A stretch of 64,000 nucleotides of DNA, from contig OX243825.1 in the NCBI GenBank assembly GCA_945859605.1, positions 4,310,291 to 4,374,290 of the forward strand. Direction: 5' to 3'. Positions within the stretch are counted from its first letter, which is position 1. Each line of letters opens with the position of its first letter. Below are positions 31,475 through 42,957 of this stretch, piece after piece. The notes under the pieces are model-generated. The model did not search any database. It saw only the letters and a program-made list of their open reading frames with translations, and was not told the DNA's origin. A program made the position numbers and the translations under genes. Source of the stretch: Lumbricus rubellus. Lineage: Eukaryota; Annelida; Clitellata; Crassiclitellata; Lumbricidae.

Positions 31475-31979
31475 CCCGTTTTGGACCATCGTTCGTTTTA
31501 CGAACATATTTTTTGAAGACGTCAATTTGGGTGACGCCATGATTTTAATCTCATGTATAGGTGTTTTTATGTCAGAAGGAAGATAGATTTGTCAGATAGA
31601 ATGAAAAAATTGCTGTTTTGAAAGTTTTGAACTTGTTTTGCATAATGCCAAAAAACTGCAAAACCTTGATAGATCGCCGTCTTTTGTTTGCAAAGTTGTT
31701 ATTTTAGTCTCATAGGTGATAACGATCAAACTGATATGCATTTTAAAACTACACATATTTGTCACAAAACACATGGCATTTGCATAATTTTCCTCTAAAA
31801 AACGGAGTTGTAAAAAATTCATATCTGTGTCATGTTCGTTTTACGAACATTGGTCCAATAGGCTACTGATGCGTCATGTCAAGTCAACGTTGATTTACAG
31901 ACGAATACATGTGTATATAAGCCTGAGCTACATGTATAAACCAACTCAAATTGTTGGCCTATGCATGTATGCACGCACG

Positions 31980-32341
31980 CATGTAGGCTATGCATATGCA
32001 TACGTGCACTTATGCGTGCATGTATGTATGCATACAAGAATGTACGTATGCATGTATACACGCATGTATGGATACATTGATGATTGTGCGTATGTATGTA
32101 CTGTATGTATGTACTGTATGTATGTATGCATGTATGTATGTATGTATGTATGTATGTATGTATGTATGTATGTATGTATGTATGTATGTATGTATGTATG
32201 TATGTATGTATGTATGTATGTATATATGTATGTATATATATGTAAGTATGTATGTATGTATGTATGTATGCATGTAGGTAGGTAGGTGTGCATGTATGTA
32301 TGCATGTATGTATGTATGTAGGTAAGTATGTACTATCTATG

Positions 32342-32375
<34 letters not shown>

Positions 32376-32410
32376 TGTATGTATGTATGTATATATGTAT
32401 CGATGCATGG
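31980..32410. repeat. (GTAT)n tetranucleotide array
   Basis: Nearly pure TATG units from about 32087 to 32400, with diverged units on either side. Long Cys/Met/Tyr or His/Thr frames across it are artefacts. Confidence 0.95.
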
Positions 32411-32512
32411 ATGTATACACACAAGTAGGCTATGCATATATTGTTATGGATGTATGTATTAGTGTATGTGCATGCATTCATGTCTGTATGCATATACATA
32501 TACATGCATGTA

Positions 32513-32728
32513 TGTTTGTATGTGCACTTGTTACAGCGCCTCTTCAAGCTCTCGCTACTCAGAGACGCTCCCGAATGCAGATCGGACACTGCATCGGAGT
32601 TTCACGCTGAAGAGCTGAGCAATTGCGAGTGAAGGATTTGCCCATTGTCCTTACGCAGCGAGGTGAATTCGAACCTTGAACCTTCCGGCTCCAAGGCAAC
32701 GACGCCACCACTACACCACAGTGCTCCA
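32513..32728 (-). mobile_element. tRNA-derived SINE copy 4, within the piggyBac-like element
   Basis: Same family as at 6707, in the same orientation, inserted between two GTAT arrays. The B-box complement is GGTGAATTCGAACC-like near 32661-32674. Confidence 0.85.
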
Positions 32729-32799
32729 CATATGCATAAGTGCATACACATATGCAGACATACATGTATGTATGCATGTGTATAATGCCTGTAATCCCT

Positions 32800-32965
32800 C
32801 TATGTAAATTGTGTATGTAACTATGTATGTATATAGTTTATGTATGTATGTATTTATGTATGTATGTATGCATGTATGTATGTATGTATGTATGTATGCA
32901 TGTATGTATGCATGTATGTATGTATGTCTGTATGTATGTATGTATGTATGTATGTATGCATTAAT
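32800..32965. repeat. Second (GTAT)n array
   Basis: TATG and TATGCATG units, the continuation of the array interrupted by the SINE. Confidence 0.9.
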
Positions 32966-33213
32966 GTATTGTATTTATGCAGTTTTTACTGTCTTTATTG
33001 TGGTGTGATGTCATTTCGTGGAAGATCGATATGGCGCATGTTGTCAGTAGCCTATTGGACCAATGTTCGTAAAACGAACATATGCAATTTTGCATATGTT
33101 ATATGAGATTTTTCCAAAAACACAATGCATACGTTCAAACATTATTTTTATGGTCCAAAATATCATCGCAGTTGATAAAAATTTTGCCTAATAAAGTTTT
33201 GGTCCAAAACGGG

Positions 33214-34416
33214 TTAATACGGCTCGCTCATGAAGGAATTACTGGAGGGCACATGGGTATCAGACGTACCCTCGCTCAACTCCAAAAGAGAGCTTACTGG
33301 CCGGGGTGGAGAGAGGATGTACGAATGGCACTTCGGCGGTGTGTCCCGTGCGCCCAGTACCACCGCAGAAAGACGCCCAGACGGGGTCGTCTCCAACCGA
33401 TGTCCGTGGGAGCCCCGATGGAGTGTTTGGGGGTAGACATCACTGGACCGCATCCCACCTCCAGTAAAGGATACCGGTATATCCTCACTGCCGTGGACCA
33501 CTTCACCCGCTGGGCGGAAGCCTATCCGATCCGCAACCAGGAGGCGACGACCGTGGCACGAGTCCTAGTCGAGGAAGTCTTCTGTCGGTTCGGATGCCCG
33601 CGACAAATCTTAACAGACCAAGGTCCCTGCTTCGAGGCGAACCTGTTCAAGGAGATGTGTCGTCACCTCCAGATCGACAAGATGAGGACCACGCCGTACA
33701 AGCCAAGTACCAATGGAGCCGTGGAGAGGTTCCACAGAACCTTGAACACCCTACTCGGGAAGGTGGTAGCCCAGAACCAGCGCGACTGGGATGTGCATCT
33801 TCCCTACGTCCTCGCCGCCTATCGAGCAAGTGAAAGTGAAAGCACCGGATTCACACCTAACCGGCTGTTCCTGTCAAGAGAGTTGTGCATGCCGATCGTT
33901 TTAGTTTTAGGAGATGTCCAAGTTGCAAATGCTTTGTCTAGTACCGATGATTTTGTTGTGAATCAAATTGAGAATGTGCAAAATAACTTTGAAATTGCTC
34001 GAAGATTTATGCAGCGCCATGTCACTAACAGAAATTTCCGGTATGATATGAGAGTGAAACCCGCTAGGTTTCCCATAGGGTCATGGGTTTGGTACTTTTA
34101 TCCAAGGAGACGCCCTGGAATTAAAGATAAGTGGAATAAACTTTACACTGGACCCTATAAGGTAATTGAACAGCTGAGCCCGGTCCTTTTTAAGATCCAG
34201 AAATCCGCACGCTCGCAAGCTAAATTGGTTTACATTGACAAACTTAAATTGTTTGTGGGAGACCCTCCGGGAGAGTGGAACGAGATAGAAGATCCAGATC
34301 CGGTAGGTCCTTTAGACTTGGAGACCCTGAATGGATTGAATAATCCTGAAGTTGAGGAATTAATGTCCGATGCGAGACCTCGCAGGAACATTGTTCGCCC
34401 CGTAAGATATAGGTAA
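33214..34416 (+). CDS. Retrotransposon Pol part 2: integrase
   Basis: Resumes at the TTAA after the insertion. It has an H-H-C-C zinc-binding module (HEGITGGHMG ... CVPCAQYHRRK) and a DDE core: D in LGVDITG, D in LTDQGPCFEA, E in AVERFHRTLN. A GPY/F-like segment follows (KLYTGPYKVIEQLSP). The stop is at 34414-34416. The last 70 residues are Pro/Asp/Glu-rich. Integrase inserts the cDNA. Here it is cut off from the rest of Pol. Confidence 0.93.
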   Translation, partial: LIRLAHEGITGGHMGIRRTLAQLQKRAYWPGWREDVRMALRRCVPCAQYHRRKTPRRGRLQPMSVGAPMECLGVDITGPHPTSSKGYRYILTAVDHFTRWAEAYPIRNQEATTVARVLVEEVFCRFGCPRQILTDQGPCFEANLFKEMCRHLQIDKMRTTPYKPSTNGAVERFHRTLNTLLGKVVAQNQRDWDVHLPYVLAAYRASESESTGFTPNRLFLSRELCMPIVLVLGDVQVANALSSTDDFVVNQIENVQNNFEIARRFMQRHVTNRNFRYDMRVKPARFPIGSWVWYFYPRRRPGIKDKWNKLYTGPYKVIEQLSPVLFKIQKSARSQAKLVYIDKLKLFVGDPPGEWNEIEDPDPVGPLDLETLNGLNNPEVEELMSDARPRRNIVRPVRYR

Positions 34417-35661
34417 CGTATAGCTAGTGTAAGATAATATCGCATAATGGCGATCGGTTTAGGCTTTGGCGAGAAGCCTGGTTTGAGTTCCTTTGGATGA
34501 AAATACATATAACGTTTTGTTTCTAGACTTGATCTAGGCTAGATCATGGGGGTAGGTAAGAATTGTTTACTTGTAGTTTTACTTGCATTGTTTTCTTTGT
34601 TGCCACAAAGAAGGGCAAGAATGCTGTGCTTGTTTGTAATATAGAATGTGTAATTGCATAACCATGATTAATTGTATAATCTATGATGAGATTATTTGCT
34701 ATTTTGAATTCTATACGGTTAGTGAAGGCAGGGTTCGGATGTAGAATAGTGGGTTGTAATTGTCCGGACAGCGTTACGGGTCTATTCTATTATATTCCGT
34801 CCTGTAAGGTGGACGTAGAAAGTCTATTGCATAAGTCAGGGAGAAATCCGTACTAGCTTCTTGGGTATGTTTCCCTGAATAGTAAATCCTTTGTTTGCTA
34901 GTTCCGGAAGGTCTGCTCTGTTATGCTCCGTCTTGTAAGGTAGACGTCGACAGACTATTACATAGGTCAAGGAGAAATCCGTCCTAGTGTGGCTTGGGTA
35001 TGCTTCACTAAGCAGTAAAGCCTTTGCTTAATAGTTCAGCCCTAGAGTAACGTGTAACGTGAGTAATGGAGTATTGACTGCCCATCGCTGATAGCGATTG
35101 TATGCTGAGTTAAGGAACAGAGTTTTCTCAGAAATCTCTTTGGTTACGGGAGAGGATAGAATTTAAAGAAATAGTCTTCTTTTATCGTGTAACGTATATG
35201 TGGCTCATAGTATTGGTAACCTGTTGAATTGAATTGTAATGTGCTGATTTGTTAGCATAATAGTATAATAAGATTTGGTGCCGGAGCAGGGAATATTGTG
35301 TTTGGAAGACATTATTTTAAGTATCCTAGTAAGTGGCTCCGTGCAAGTGATGGATTAGGAATGATGATTATAATTTGTGTTAACTGTAAATTTGATTCAG
35401 CACGGAGATTCTTTGTGATACCCTTAAATTGCTGATGTCAGTTTCGTGATGGTTATAAGTTTAGACTTGGTAATTCTTTTTGGGGCATGAACCTTTTTTT
35501 TACCTAAGCGCACCGGGGTTGTCGGTACAATTTGTATCAGTTGAGGATATTGTTCTTACGTAGTAAATTAGTTAAGGTTGCTTAATTATATTGTTTGGTT
35601 TCGGATCCTATTCTGGAAATTTTCCATTAAGGTGGAAAATTGGATTAAGTGGGGGGGGGTG
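34417..35661 (+). other. Noncoding 3' region of the retrotransposon with polypurine tract
   Basis: About 1.2 kb without a recognisable env or other long frame. It contains a diverged duplicated segment: TAAGTCAGGGAGAAATCCGT near 34831 and TAGGTCAAGGAGAAATCCGT near 34963. It ends AAGTGGGGGGGGGTG, the likely polypurine tract. Confidence 0.7.
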
Positions 35662-37188
35662 TGTAGCGTCCTATGAGGCCGCTACAATTTAACGTCCTTT
35701 TAGGCCGCTTGGCGTACTTACTTGCTAATTGATTTTATTAGATATCGCGGTTCTATTTTTAGATCATCACATAGAAGTGATATTTTTGTGAAGGCCGGAG
35801 CCGTGTTCGGTAGGAAACTACTGTACGAGGCTTCTGTCGAGGCTTCTGAATCCTTCTGTGGTAGTCTGAGTCCTCTTGTGGTAGCCAATCGCAGTAGTTT
35901 GTCCGTCCTATCAGAGGCCGAGGTTTGCGGCCGACGGTCGTTTTTGCGAGGTAGTCGTTGATTGGTCGATGCGGCCCACGTGACCGCTGCAACCGCCGAA
36001 AAGCGTAGTCGAGTCCAGGTTTCCATCAGGGTAAGAGGTCGGCTCGTGAAGACAAGAATTTGTGCAGTTTTTGGGTCTGAAATTGTTAGTTTGGTGGCTG
36101 ATTGCCTGATTTTATGAATAAGAAGATATCGCCGACGGAGCAACGGGTTTTGGCACCGTTTGCGACTGGTTCTTTGTGAATCTTTGATGACATAATATAT
36201 GATATATTCGGCAAGAAGTGACCTGATCATCTTTACATATTCGAATTCGAGAGTGACTCAAAATTGCACGGAAAGGAAGGGAAGTATAAAATAATCTAAT
36301 TGCTCCATAACAGAATCCGAAACCAAGTAGAGTTAATTAATTGAAACTAAAGATAATATTCGATAACTGATGATAAGAATTGAAATTTATGTTGATGTGG
36401 AATAACGGTCGATACGAATCGAACCGGAATGTAATTGTTGAGCATAGTGTTAATAATCGAGCGTGATTACTAGAAACAAGGTTACGCACGCCTGTTGATT
36501 ATCTGCTTTAATTCCGCTGGAGTAAAAAGACACTGAACACTTAGTAAAGATCAATATTTAGGCCTAGTCACGTATGTTAACTGTTAACCCTGTTTGTCAG
36601 TTATAATCAGTTGAATTGCTTAATTAAATATATCAAATCAGACGTTAATAAATCATTGAATGATGGAAACGTCTATAAGGCCTGAGGATGACTCTGATGA
36701 GGATTTAGAGGAATACATAACCGAGCGGGAGAAGGGAGAAACCCCTGACAGACTCGAGGAAGGTGAGGTAATGCAGGAAAAGAGAAGGGAAGGGTCGATC
36801 GCACCGAAGGCTGGGGCATTTAAAGAATCTGTTGAACCCTGATGGGCTTCCATTAGGGGAAGCCGTCGTCCTCAGACCGAGGACCGCAGACATATGTCGC
36901 CACTCGACCGAAGCCATTCCTGGTACCGATAAGAGATATCCCAGTCCTGAGGTGGAAGACCCAACCCTAATCTACGACTTTACCGCAAGGAAAGCGATGG
37001 GTCCCATAGATCTTACCTACTTAGATGGACCTGTAGAATTACCTGACGACAGAGAACCCCTTCAACAGTGCGGCGCCTCGTTTGAAATCCTAGGGCGGGC
37101 CCCTACCACTTGGGAGGCTGAAGAGCAACACCAGGGGTGGGACCCGAGGTCACGTGGTTTTCTTACGAAAGGGCAGCAGGCCGTTACA
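35662..37188 (+). repeat. 3' LTR
   Basis: 1527 bases, same TG...CA ends as the 5' LTR. The differences are about seven substitutions, an extra ATA near 36190 and an 11-base loss near 36836. Confidence 0.92.
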
Positions 37189-37192
37189 ATAT

Positions 37193-37560
37193 TATTTCAA
37201 ACAGAACAAAAGTTTTTATCACTTTTACTGAAACCGCACACTGGTTGCTGACGATTCAGCAACATAACGGAACAAAACGTAAAAAGGCAATTTTATTAAG
37301 TTTCATCTTAAATGAAGCTTATCATAAAAACTTGACACCGCTTTACAACTTGTATCCAATGCCTCTAGCATCCACACAATGTCATGTTCTGATTCTCTTT
37401 GTAAAGTCTTTGATGACCTTGTTAATGGGTTCCAGAGGTAAACCATCACATTATCAACTTCAATACAACCTCCAGTTCTCTTGTAGCAATTGGTTTTGGC
37501 CGCAGATTGCGGTAAGCTACTTCTCCAGCATAGCATCCACACGTGCTAGGTTAATCCATC
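37193..37560. mobile_element. Right remnant of the element carrying the Gypsy insertion
   Basis: TTTCAAACAGAACAAAAG, TGACGATTCAGCAAC and AATTTTATTAAG match the module order in the elements at 18730 and 59456. The right terminus is not clear. Confidence 0.65.
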
Positions 37561-37955
37561 GAGCTTAAATCCTGCGATTAAGGAGTCAATGGTTCATTTC
37601 AATGAAAAACCGAAAAATTGACATTGTGCCAATTCTTTTTCATCAACGGCATAATTTCTTACCTTCCATTAGGAAAGTCACCTACTCATTCCGTCCGCGT
37701 TCTCACAACCGTGAGATTCCTCATGCTGACGCAATTAACCAGATGAGGTTTTATAACACGGATTCTATTCTAATGACCTTAATTTTATTACCGGAACCAG
37801 CATGTGTTTCGACGAATGCCTCGTTATCAGTTCAGCAATTATAAATCATGCATCTGTTGTCACTAAGTCTTGTCAGAACGGAACAGTCTGTCGACGCGCC
37901 TAGGCCTATGTAATTCTGAGTCGAGTCTACAACAGAAATTTCGAATTTTGTCGCC

Positions 37956-38553
37956 ATGTTTTCTCATGTGGCTATTAAATTTTACTTGGCAGCTTGTGCT
38001 GTTATATTAACGCATAACATGATCTTTCCAGTGAAAGGCCAGTGCACTATACAGGGCTGTGAAAATGGAGAGACATTGATCAAGATCGTAGCAGAAATAC
38101 AGCAGATGTTTGCAGAGACAATTCGTAGGCAGCAAAAAGAGCAGGTTCAACATATGCACGAGATTTTTAATGCATCATTTCAGCTAATCAAGAACCAGCA
38201 AGACACCATCATGACAAGCCTTCAAACGCTTGACCGACGTTCGCAGGAGCAAGATATTCACATCAAGCAACTTCGAAGTATCTGTGGGTTTGCTAATGAG
38301 ACGTTACAGCAAATGAAAAATCAACAAGGAACCGTTATGACAAGCCTTCAAGCGATTGACCGGCGTTCGCGGGGTCAAGATGTTTACATCAAGCAAGTTC
38401 AAAGCATTCACGAGCTTCTTGATGCGTCGTTTCAGCAAATGAGAACTCAGCAATATACAGCTATTGGGCAGCTTGATATAGTCACCCAACTTCTCCTTTA
38501 TCACGACATCTCCATGAAAAATCAAACGCAGAATTCAACGAAACTCACAATAG
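37956..38553 (+). CDS. Fibrinogen-related gene exon 1
   Basis: ATG at 37956; 199 codons plus one base, phase 1, donor ATAG then GTAAATTG. The frame stays open 29 bases past the donor, but the phase match with exon 2 supports the splice. Confidence 0.75.
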
Positions 38554-39935
38554 GTAAATTGATCGTAATCGTAAACTCCTGATTTCTAAAGCGCCTCTAG
38601 AAAGCCAAGCGCGGGGCACCGGCTTATTCACGAGCGCTGCGTAGAGTCAAAAGGGCTATCCGTGAGAGTAGTCCATGGTGGTCTGGGTCGAGTTTCCGTA
38701 GGATCAGAGGGGTGGAAACAGCTGCTAAGGTGGGTGTCGTCTGAGCCGGAAATCGGAGGGTAGAGGATCAGATGAGACAGGGTAAGAATTCTTGAAAAGT
38801 GGTGTCTTTCGTTTAGAATGAAAAGCCCGAGGTGTGATGGATAGAGGAGCTTGAGGAAGGAGATGGTGTGTGATTAATAATGACGGTGGAGGAACTGAAA
38901 AGGATCGGAACTCAGCAGGCAGATCATTCCAAAGGCGAGGTGCTGAGTTGGATATGGATCGGTTGGAGAACTTCAGATGACTAGTGACCGGCGGTCGAGA
39001 GAGTTTAAGGCAGGCGGAAGATCGGGTAGAACGGATAGGCTGGATGGTATACAGTTCGCGAAGATATCTGGGCTAGGAACATTGCAGGCAGTTGTAGGAT
39101 AAGGAGAGAACTTTGAAGTGGATTCACTCTGGGATTTTCAACCAGTGAAGTAACTTGGGGATGGGGTGATGTGATGATGTATGGGTGTTCTGGTGACGGC
39201 TCTAGCAAAATAATTTTGAATGAGTTGGAGGCGCTTAAGTTGTGTCGAACCAAGGTTTAAGAACAGGGAATTGCAATAGTCAAGCTTTGAGTGGACGATG
39301 GACGTAGCGATGGTGGAAGCAGTTTTGAAGTCAAGCATAGGTCGGATGCGGTGGAGGTCCCGGATGTGCATAAAGCAAAAACGCGATAGGTTAGAGACGT
39401 GGTTTGAGAAGGAGAAAAAATTATGTGAATCAAACACTACACCAAGATTGCGAACAGGAGCGTCAGAAGTAAAGGTAAGAGATGAAGATTTAGTTGATAG
39501 GTGTATTGAAGGGTCGAGGATTTTCTTGATTTGGTCAGGAAGACCAAGAATAATTTACTCTGGTTTTGAGGGGTTGAGGCAGAGGAGGTTGGACGACATC
39601 CATTGAGAGATCAGATTGACCACATTGAGAAGTTTGAATTCAACGAAACTAACAATAGGTAAAGTGATGTGTGCTGATTATTTGCAGACGAATGTAATTT
39701 CTTTGTCATCCCTCCATCTTACCTCAGACAATCGCAGAATGTGTGAGACTTCGGCATGTGAGGTTCATGAATGCTAGTAACTGTTGTCTGGCGTTTCGGT
39801 CAGGACCATTAGCCTAAACGAGACTCACTGAGAATCGTATGCAGCTTACTCCGCATGTGTTATTATATATCGTTATTCTGCAGTCTGTCCACCATTCGGA
39901 TTGTCTCATCATCATCGCCATCGTCATCGTCATCG

Positions 39936-39974
<39 letters not shown>

Positions 39975-42034
39975 CCACCACCACCACCACCACCACCACC
40001 ACCACCATCATCATCTTCCTAATCGTCGTTTTTTATTGTTATTGCAGTAAATTCTGTATTATCGTCATCATTATCATCATCGTCGCCATCATCATTTAGA
40101 TAGGAAATAACTGCAGGCGCGTCATAGCTTAGGCCTATCACTTCGAGTTTTAAAGAAGTATGAAATAGTGACATTGTAACGGTAAGAGAGTAATATCTCG
40201 TCAGGAAGGGATGGAAACAGGAGAAGGCTCTTTTATTTCGCGTTCTTAATAGAGAACTACAATTATCGATTATTATTATAATCGAAACGTCTTTCCTTTC
40301 CTCGACCTTAGGATTTAGGCTATTCGCACAACAGTCTGTTGGCGGATCAAATCGACTTTTGGAAGTCACTCTTCTCCCTTTGTCCTCATTAGAATCTGAA
40401 TATAATCAAGATAAAGGATTATCCTTTATTTTATACAGCGCTATTTTTGTACAGGAGTCCCACTTCGACCAGAGGTTATCATTGACCTGGGAGAAGGTCC
40501 CGTTCTGTTGCCCAGCGTAAACAAATGGATTGTCATAATGAACCGTTTTGACGGATCTGTGAACTTCAACCGAGGATGGGCCGAATACAGGAATGGATTC
40601 GGAGCTTTCGAGCGAGGTGAATTTTGGCTCGGAAACGAAATTGTCCATCGTCTGACCAACAGAAGCGAACTCGTCCACACACTTCGCATAGAGGTATTTC
40701 TATAACCATGACCTCAATTAAAATACATAGACGCTGTGGTGTACTTGCGGTGCCATGTGACCGAATGGTTTTAGGTTCGAATCTACCCCCCCCCAGACCA
40801 TTGCGTAGAGACCTTGGACAAGTTCACACCCACAATTATTGTCTGAGAGGAAGGCAATGGGAAACCACCTCACTCTTCTCTTCCCAATTGGCATGAAATC
40901 CAAATAACCTGTCTTCGGGCAGAGAACTCATCATAATCAAACTCAGTTAATTACCGCTGTGTAATATTGTATAATTATAGCCTAATTATAACGAGTGTGA
41001 GAGCCGCGTAATGTCCCACGCGTGCATCTCTGGACCACCCCTCTGACTCAACGCAGCCCTCATGAATAAACTGGTTTCCAATAATTATAGGCCTACGCTG
41101 GGGATAGTATGGTTTAACCTCCTTCGATACTCTATGCCCGGTGTATTCCATCCTTGAATAGATAAATTCACTTCCCCGGATTGCTTTAGGGGATAAAATA
41201 TCCCGCGACGACTTGTAACGGAAACAACGCTATGTAGGCCCCATGTCTCGTCACTTTTTCGCATGCTTCAACTCGTCGTCCATAAGCGTTTTAGGCCTAC
41301 ACTTCAACAAGGAGATCTGATGGTTTCCCAGCAGGTAACCTACAAGTGCACATCACACCGTCAAAGTGCTAACGAAATAGAAATGAAGAGAAACGCGGAG
41401 AAAAAGCTCAAATAACGCATCCTGTATGACATTGTTGACGAAATGTAGACCTATTGTTACTGGAAATTACAGATGAAAGATTTTAGTAGCGTAATAAATA
41501 GGATTAATGATGAGCACGAGTATAGGTTATTACTGCCGCCATCATAATTTTTTATGTTGACACGTCGTGGCTGAGGTCGCGAGTCTGTAGATAGAGTGCA
41601 TCAAAAAGTGTTTATTGTAAATATAGCTTTGACCCAGGAGGACATAATTTATTTTACTAATGCAACAGGTGAACGTAAACGGTACTTGGTTCTACGCCGA
41701 ATATGCCACATTTTCTCTTGATTCGGAAAACGACAAATACGTTCTTCACCTCTCAGGATACAGCGGAAATGCCGGTGATTCGCTTATTGACCCTTCCCTT
41801 CCGAGGAATGGTTTCCACGGTGGAATGAGCTTCTCAACCAACGATGTCGACAACGATATTTGCTCAAACGTCTGCGGTTTAAGTTATCGAGCAGGATGGT
41901 GGTTCAGTTGTTGCGATACTTCCTGTCTTACTTGTCCGTTCGGTGAATATTACTTCAATTGGTATCCATTGAGGCTTTTGTCATCTAATGGCAGACTTCG
42001 AGCAGCGCGGATGATGATCAGAAGCAGCAACTAA
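37956..42034 (+). CDS. Fibrinogen-related secreted protein (coiled coil plus fibrinogen C domain)
   Basis: Three exons join in frame: 37956-38553, 40455-40693, 41669-42034, about 400 residues. Exon 1 has a signal peptide (MFSHVAIKFYLAACAVILTH), a short Cys segment, then a Gln-rich coiled coil with about three repeats of a 43-residue unit (MTSLQTLDRRSQEQDIHIKQ / MTSLQAIDRRSRGQDVYIKQ) and several N-glycosylation sites. Exon 2 has WIVIMNRFDGSVNFNRGW and FERGEFWLGNE; exon 3 has SFSTNDVDND and AGWWFSCC, the calcium-site and ligand-pocket region. Such proteins (ficolins, FREPs) act as oligomeric lectin-like recognition molecules. About 40 residues normally found at the start of the domain are missing, so an unseen exon or a defect is possible. 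A LINE sits right after exon 1. Confidence 0.78.
38531..39668 (-). mobile_element. 5'-truncated LINE (CR1/L2-like) flanked by a 33-base duplication
   Basis: A minus-strand frame at 39437-39138 reads FMHIRDLHRIRPMLDFKTAS, then HSKLDYCNSLFLNL and LQLIQNYFARAVTRTP, typical of CR1/L2-type RT. The 3' end lies toward 38585, with the GGCGCTTTAGAAAT tail shared by other copies. GAATTCAACGAAACT...GGTAAA is present at both 38531-38563 and 39636-39668 with two mismatches, so it is probably the target duplication. It includes the exon 1 splice donor. Confidence 0.75.
39900..40017. repeat. (ATC)n/(ACC)n trinucleotide array
   Basis: CATCGT, then (CAT)n, then (CAC)n, much like the array at 15327. It is in intron 1 of the fibrinogen-related gene. 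Confidence 0.95.
40455..40693 (+). CDS. Fibrinogen-related gene exon 2
   Basis: Acceptor TACAG at 40454. Phase 1 in and phase 0 out, donor GTATTT. It encodes the A/B part of the fibrinogen C domain from VNKWIVIMNRFDG to HTLRIE. Confidence 0.8.
40730..40925 (+). mobile_element. Second type of tRNA-derived SINE
   Basis: Begins GCTGTGGTGTACTTGCGGTG and has a B-box-like GGTTCGAATCT near 40772. The body GAGAGGAAGGCAATGGGAAACCAC differs from the main SINE family. It is in intron 2 of the fibrinogen-related gene. Confidence 0.65.
41669..42034 (+). CDS. Fibrinogen-related gene exon 3 (last)
   Basis: Acceptor CAACAG, phase 0, 121 codons and TAA at 42032-42034. It contains the Asp-rich calcium site (STNDVDND), two Cys near AGWWFSCC, and a final LRAARMMIR matching the conserved end of the family. 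Confidence 0.85.
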   Translation: MNVNGTWFYAEYATFSLDSENDKYVLHLSGYSGNAGDSLIDPSLPRNGFHGGMSFSTNDVDNDICSNVCGLSYRAGWWFSCCDTSCLTCPFGEYYFNWYPLRLLSSNGRLRAARMMIRSSN

Positions 42035-42957
42035 AGAAACTCTTTGCGACCGAATGTATCGGTCATTTAGAAGTTTTAATTTGTAAAGAATTCTCTTGTT
42101 AACCCAGACACTTATAATAAGCTCTGTAAGAAGCTATCAGCAAATTATTTAAGCACTTTGCTTAGCGCTATGGACTTCTCTTTTTCGCGATGTTCTTCAT
42201 CTGCCGAAGCAGAAATTGCACAAACTCGTCTCCCTTTGATTTTAGGCTTAGGTTACTCATAAGATAACTGAAGAAAAATTATACGAATATTTGTACTTTA
42301 AAAGGCAGGGTAGGGTGGGGCAGAACGCCCCCTTTAACGTTTGACATCACCCACTGTAAAGTAGCGCAATCCGAAGTCAACCAAAATTGGTGACGAGTAG
42401 CTGCATTATATGCACTATTCAGAAGAAATATTGATTTTACTTAACGTAAGTCCAATTTTAGAAAACAAACTCAATTTTTCATCAAACTGCCCAAAGGCAA
42501 TACAAAAATTAGAATTACGAAAACTTACAGAATGGATGACAGAAATAGGCCTAAAATGACTGAAATGGCTTATAGATTTAAATGAGCTTTAGGCTATATA
42601 ATATTGTATTGTTATTGTATTATTATATTGTTCTATCCTTCTGTAGATGCCTAATTATTATTAAAAGTCCATTGAAAATGTGCCAAATGAAGAAAAAACA
42701 AAAGAGACATAACTGTCTCACACTGCCAAATTTCGAAAGAAAATGCTAAAATCAATGTGTAGGCCTAAACTGTCCAGATTATGTGTTCTTTAGTACCTTA
42801 GGCTTGTGTGATCTTTTATGATATTTAATTACTGTCGATTCATTCTTTTATATAGGCTTATGTGCTCTTATATGAAAGCTATTTTATTGCAAGTATTTTT
42901 GACTTTTTATATCTATTACAGTGGAAATTTTATAGGATTAAATTTTTTAAATTTCCG

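Larger units (their letters stand above)
31475..33213. mobile_element. piggyBac-like nonautonomous element inside the Gypsy pol
   Basis: 1739 bases starting CCCGTTTTGGACC and ending GGTCCAAAACGGG, with TTAA on each side (31471-31474, 33214-33217). It carries a 15-base palindrome GTTCGTTTTACGAAC at 31491-31505 and 31834-31848, and in inverse form at 33065-33079. Inside are GTAT microsatellites and a SINE. No transposase is seen. Removing one TTAA and the insert leaves the pol frame continuous, which confirms the boundaries. Confidence 0.93.
25407..37188 (+). mobile_element. Gypsy-type LTR retrotransposon, nearly intact, split by a piggyBac-like insertion
   Basis: Two long LTRs begin TGTAGCGTCC and end CCGTTACA, flanked by the TSD ATAT (25403-25406, 37189-37192). 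Between them: a primer-binding-site-like TGGTACCAGAGC two bases after the 5' LTR, gag, pol in the Gypsy order protease, RT, RNase H, integrase, and a G-rich polypurine tract before the 3' LTR. The LTRs differ by only a few substitutions, a 3-base indel and an 11-base deletion, which indicates recent insertion. It landed inside an older foldback element of the 18730 family. A 1.7-kb insertion now separates RNase H from integrase, so this copy is probably dead. Confidence 0.93.

Noticed and set aside
31827..33010. Long MYVC and HTYI frames
   Set aside because: GTAT microsatellite read in all frames.
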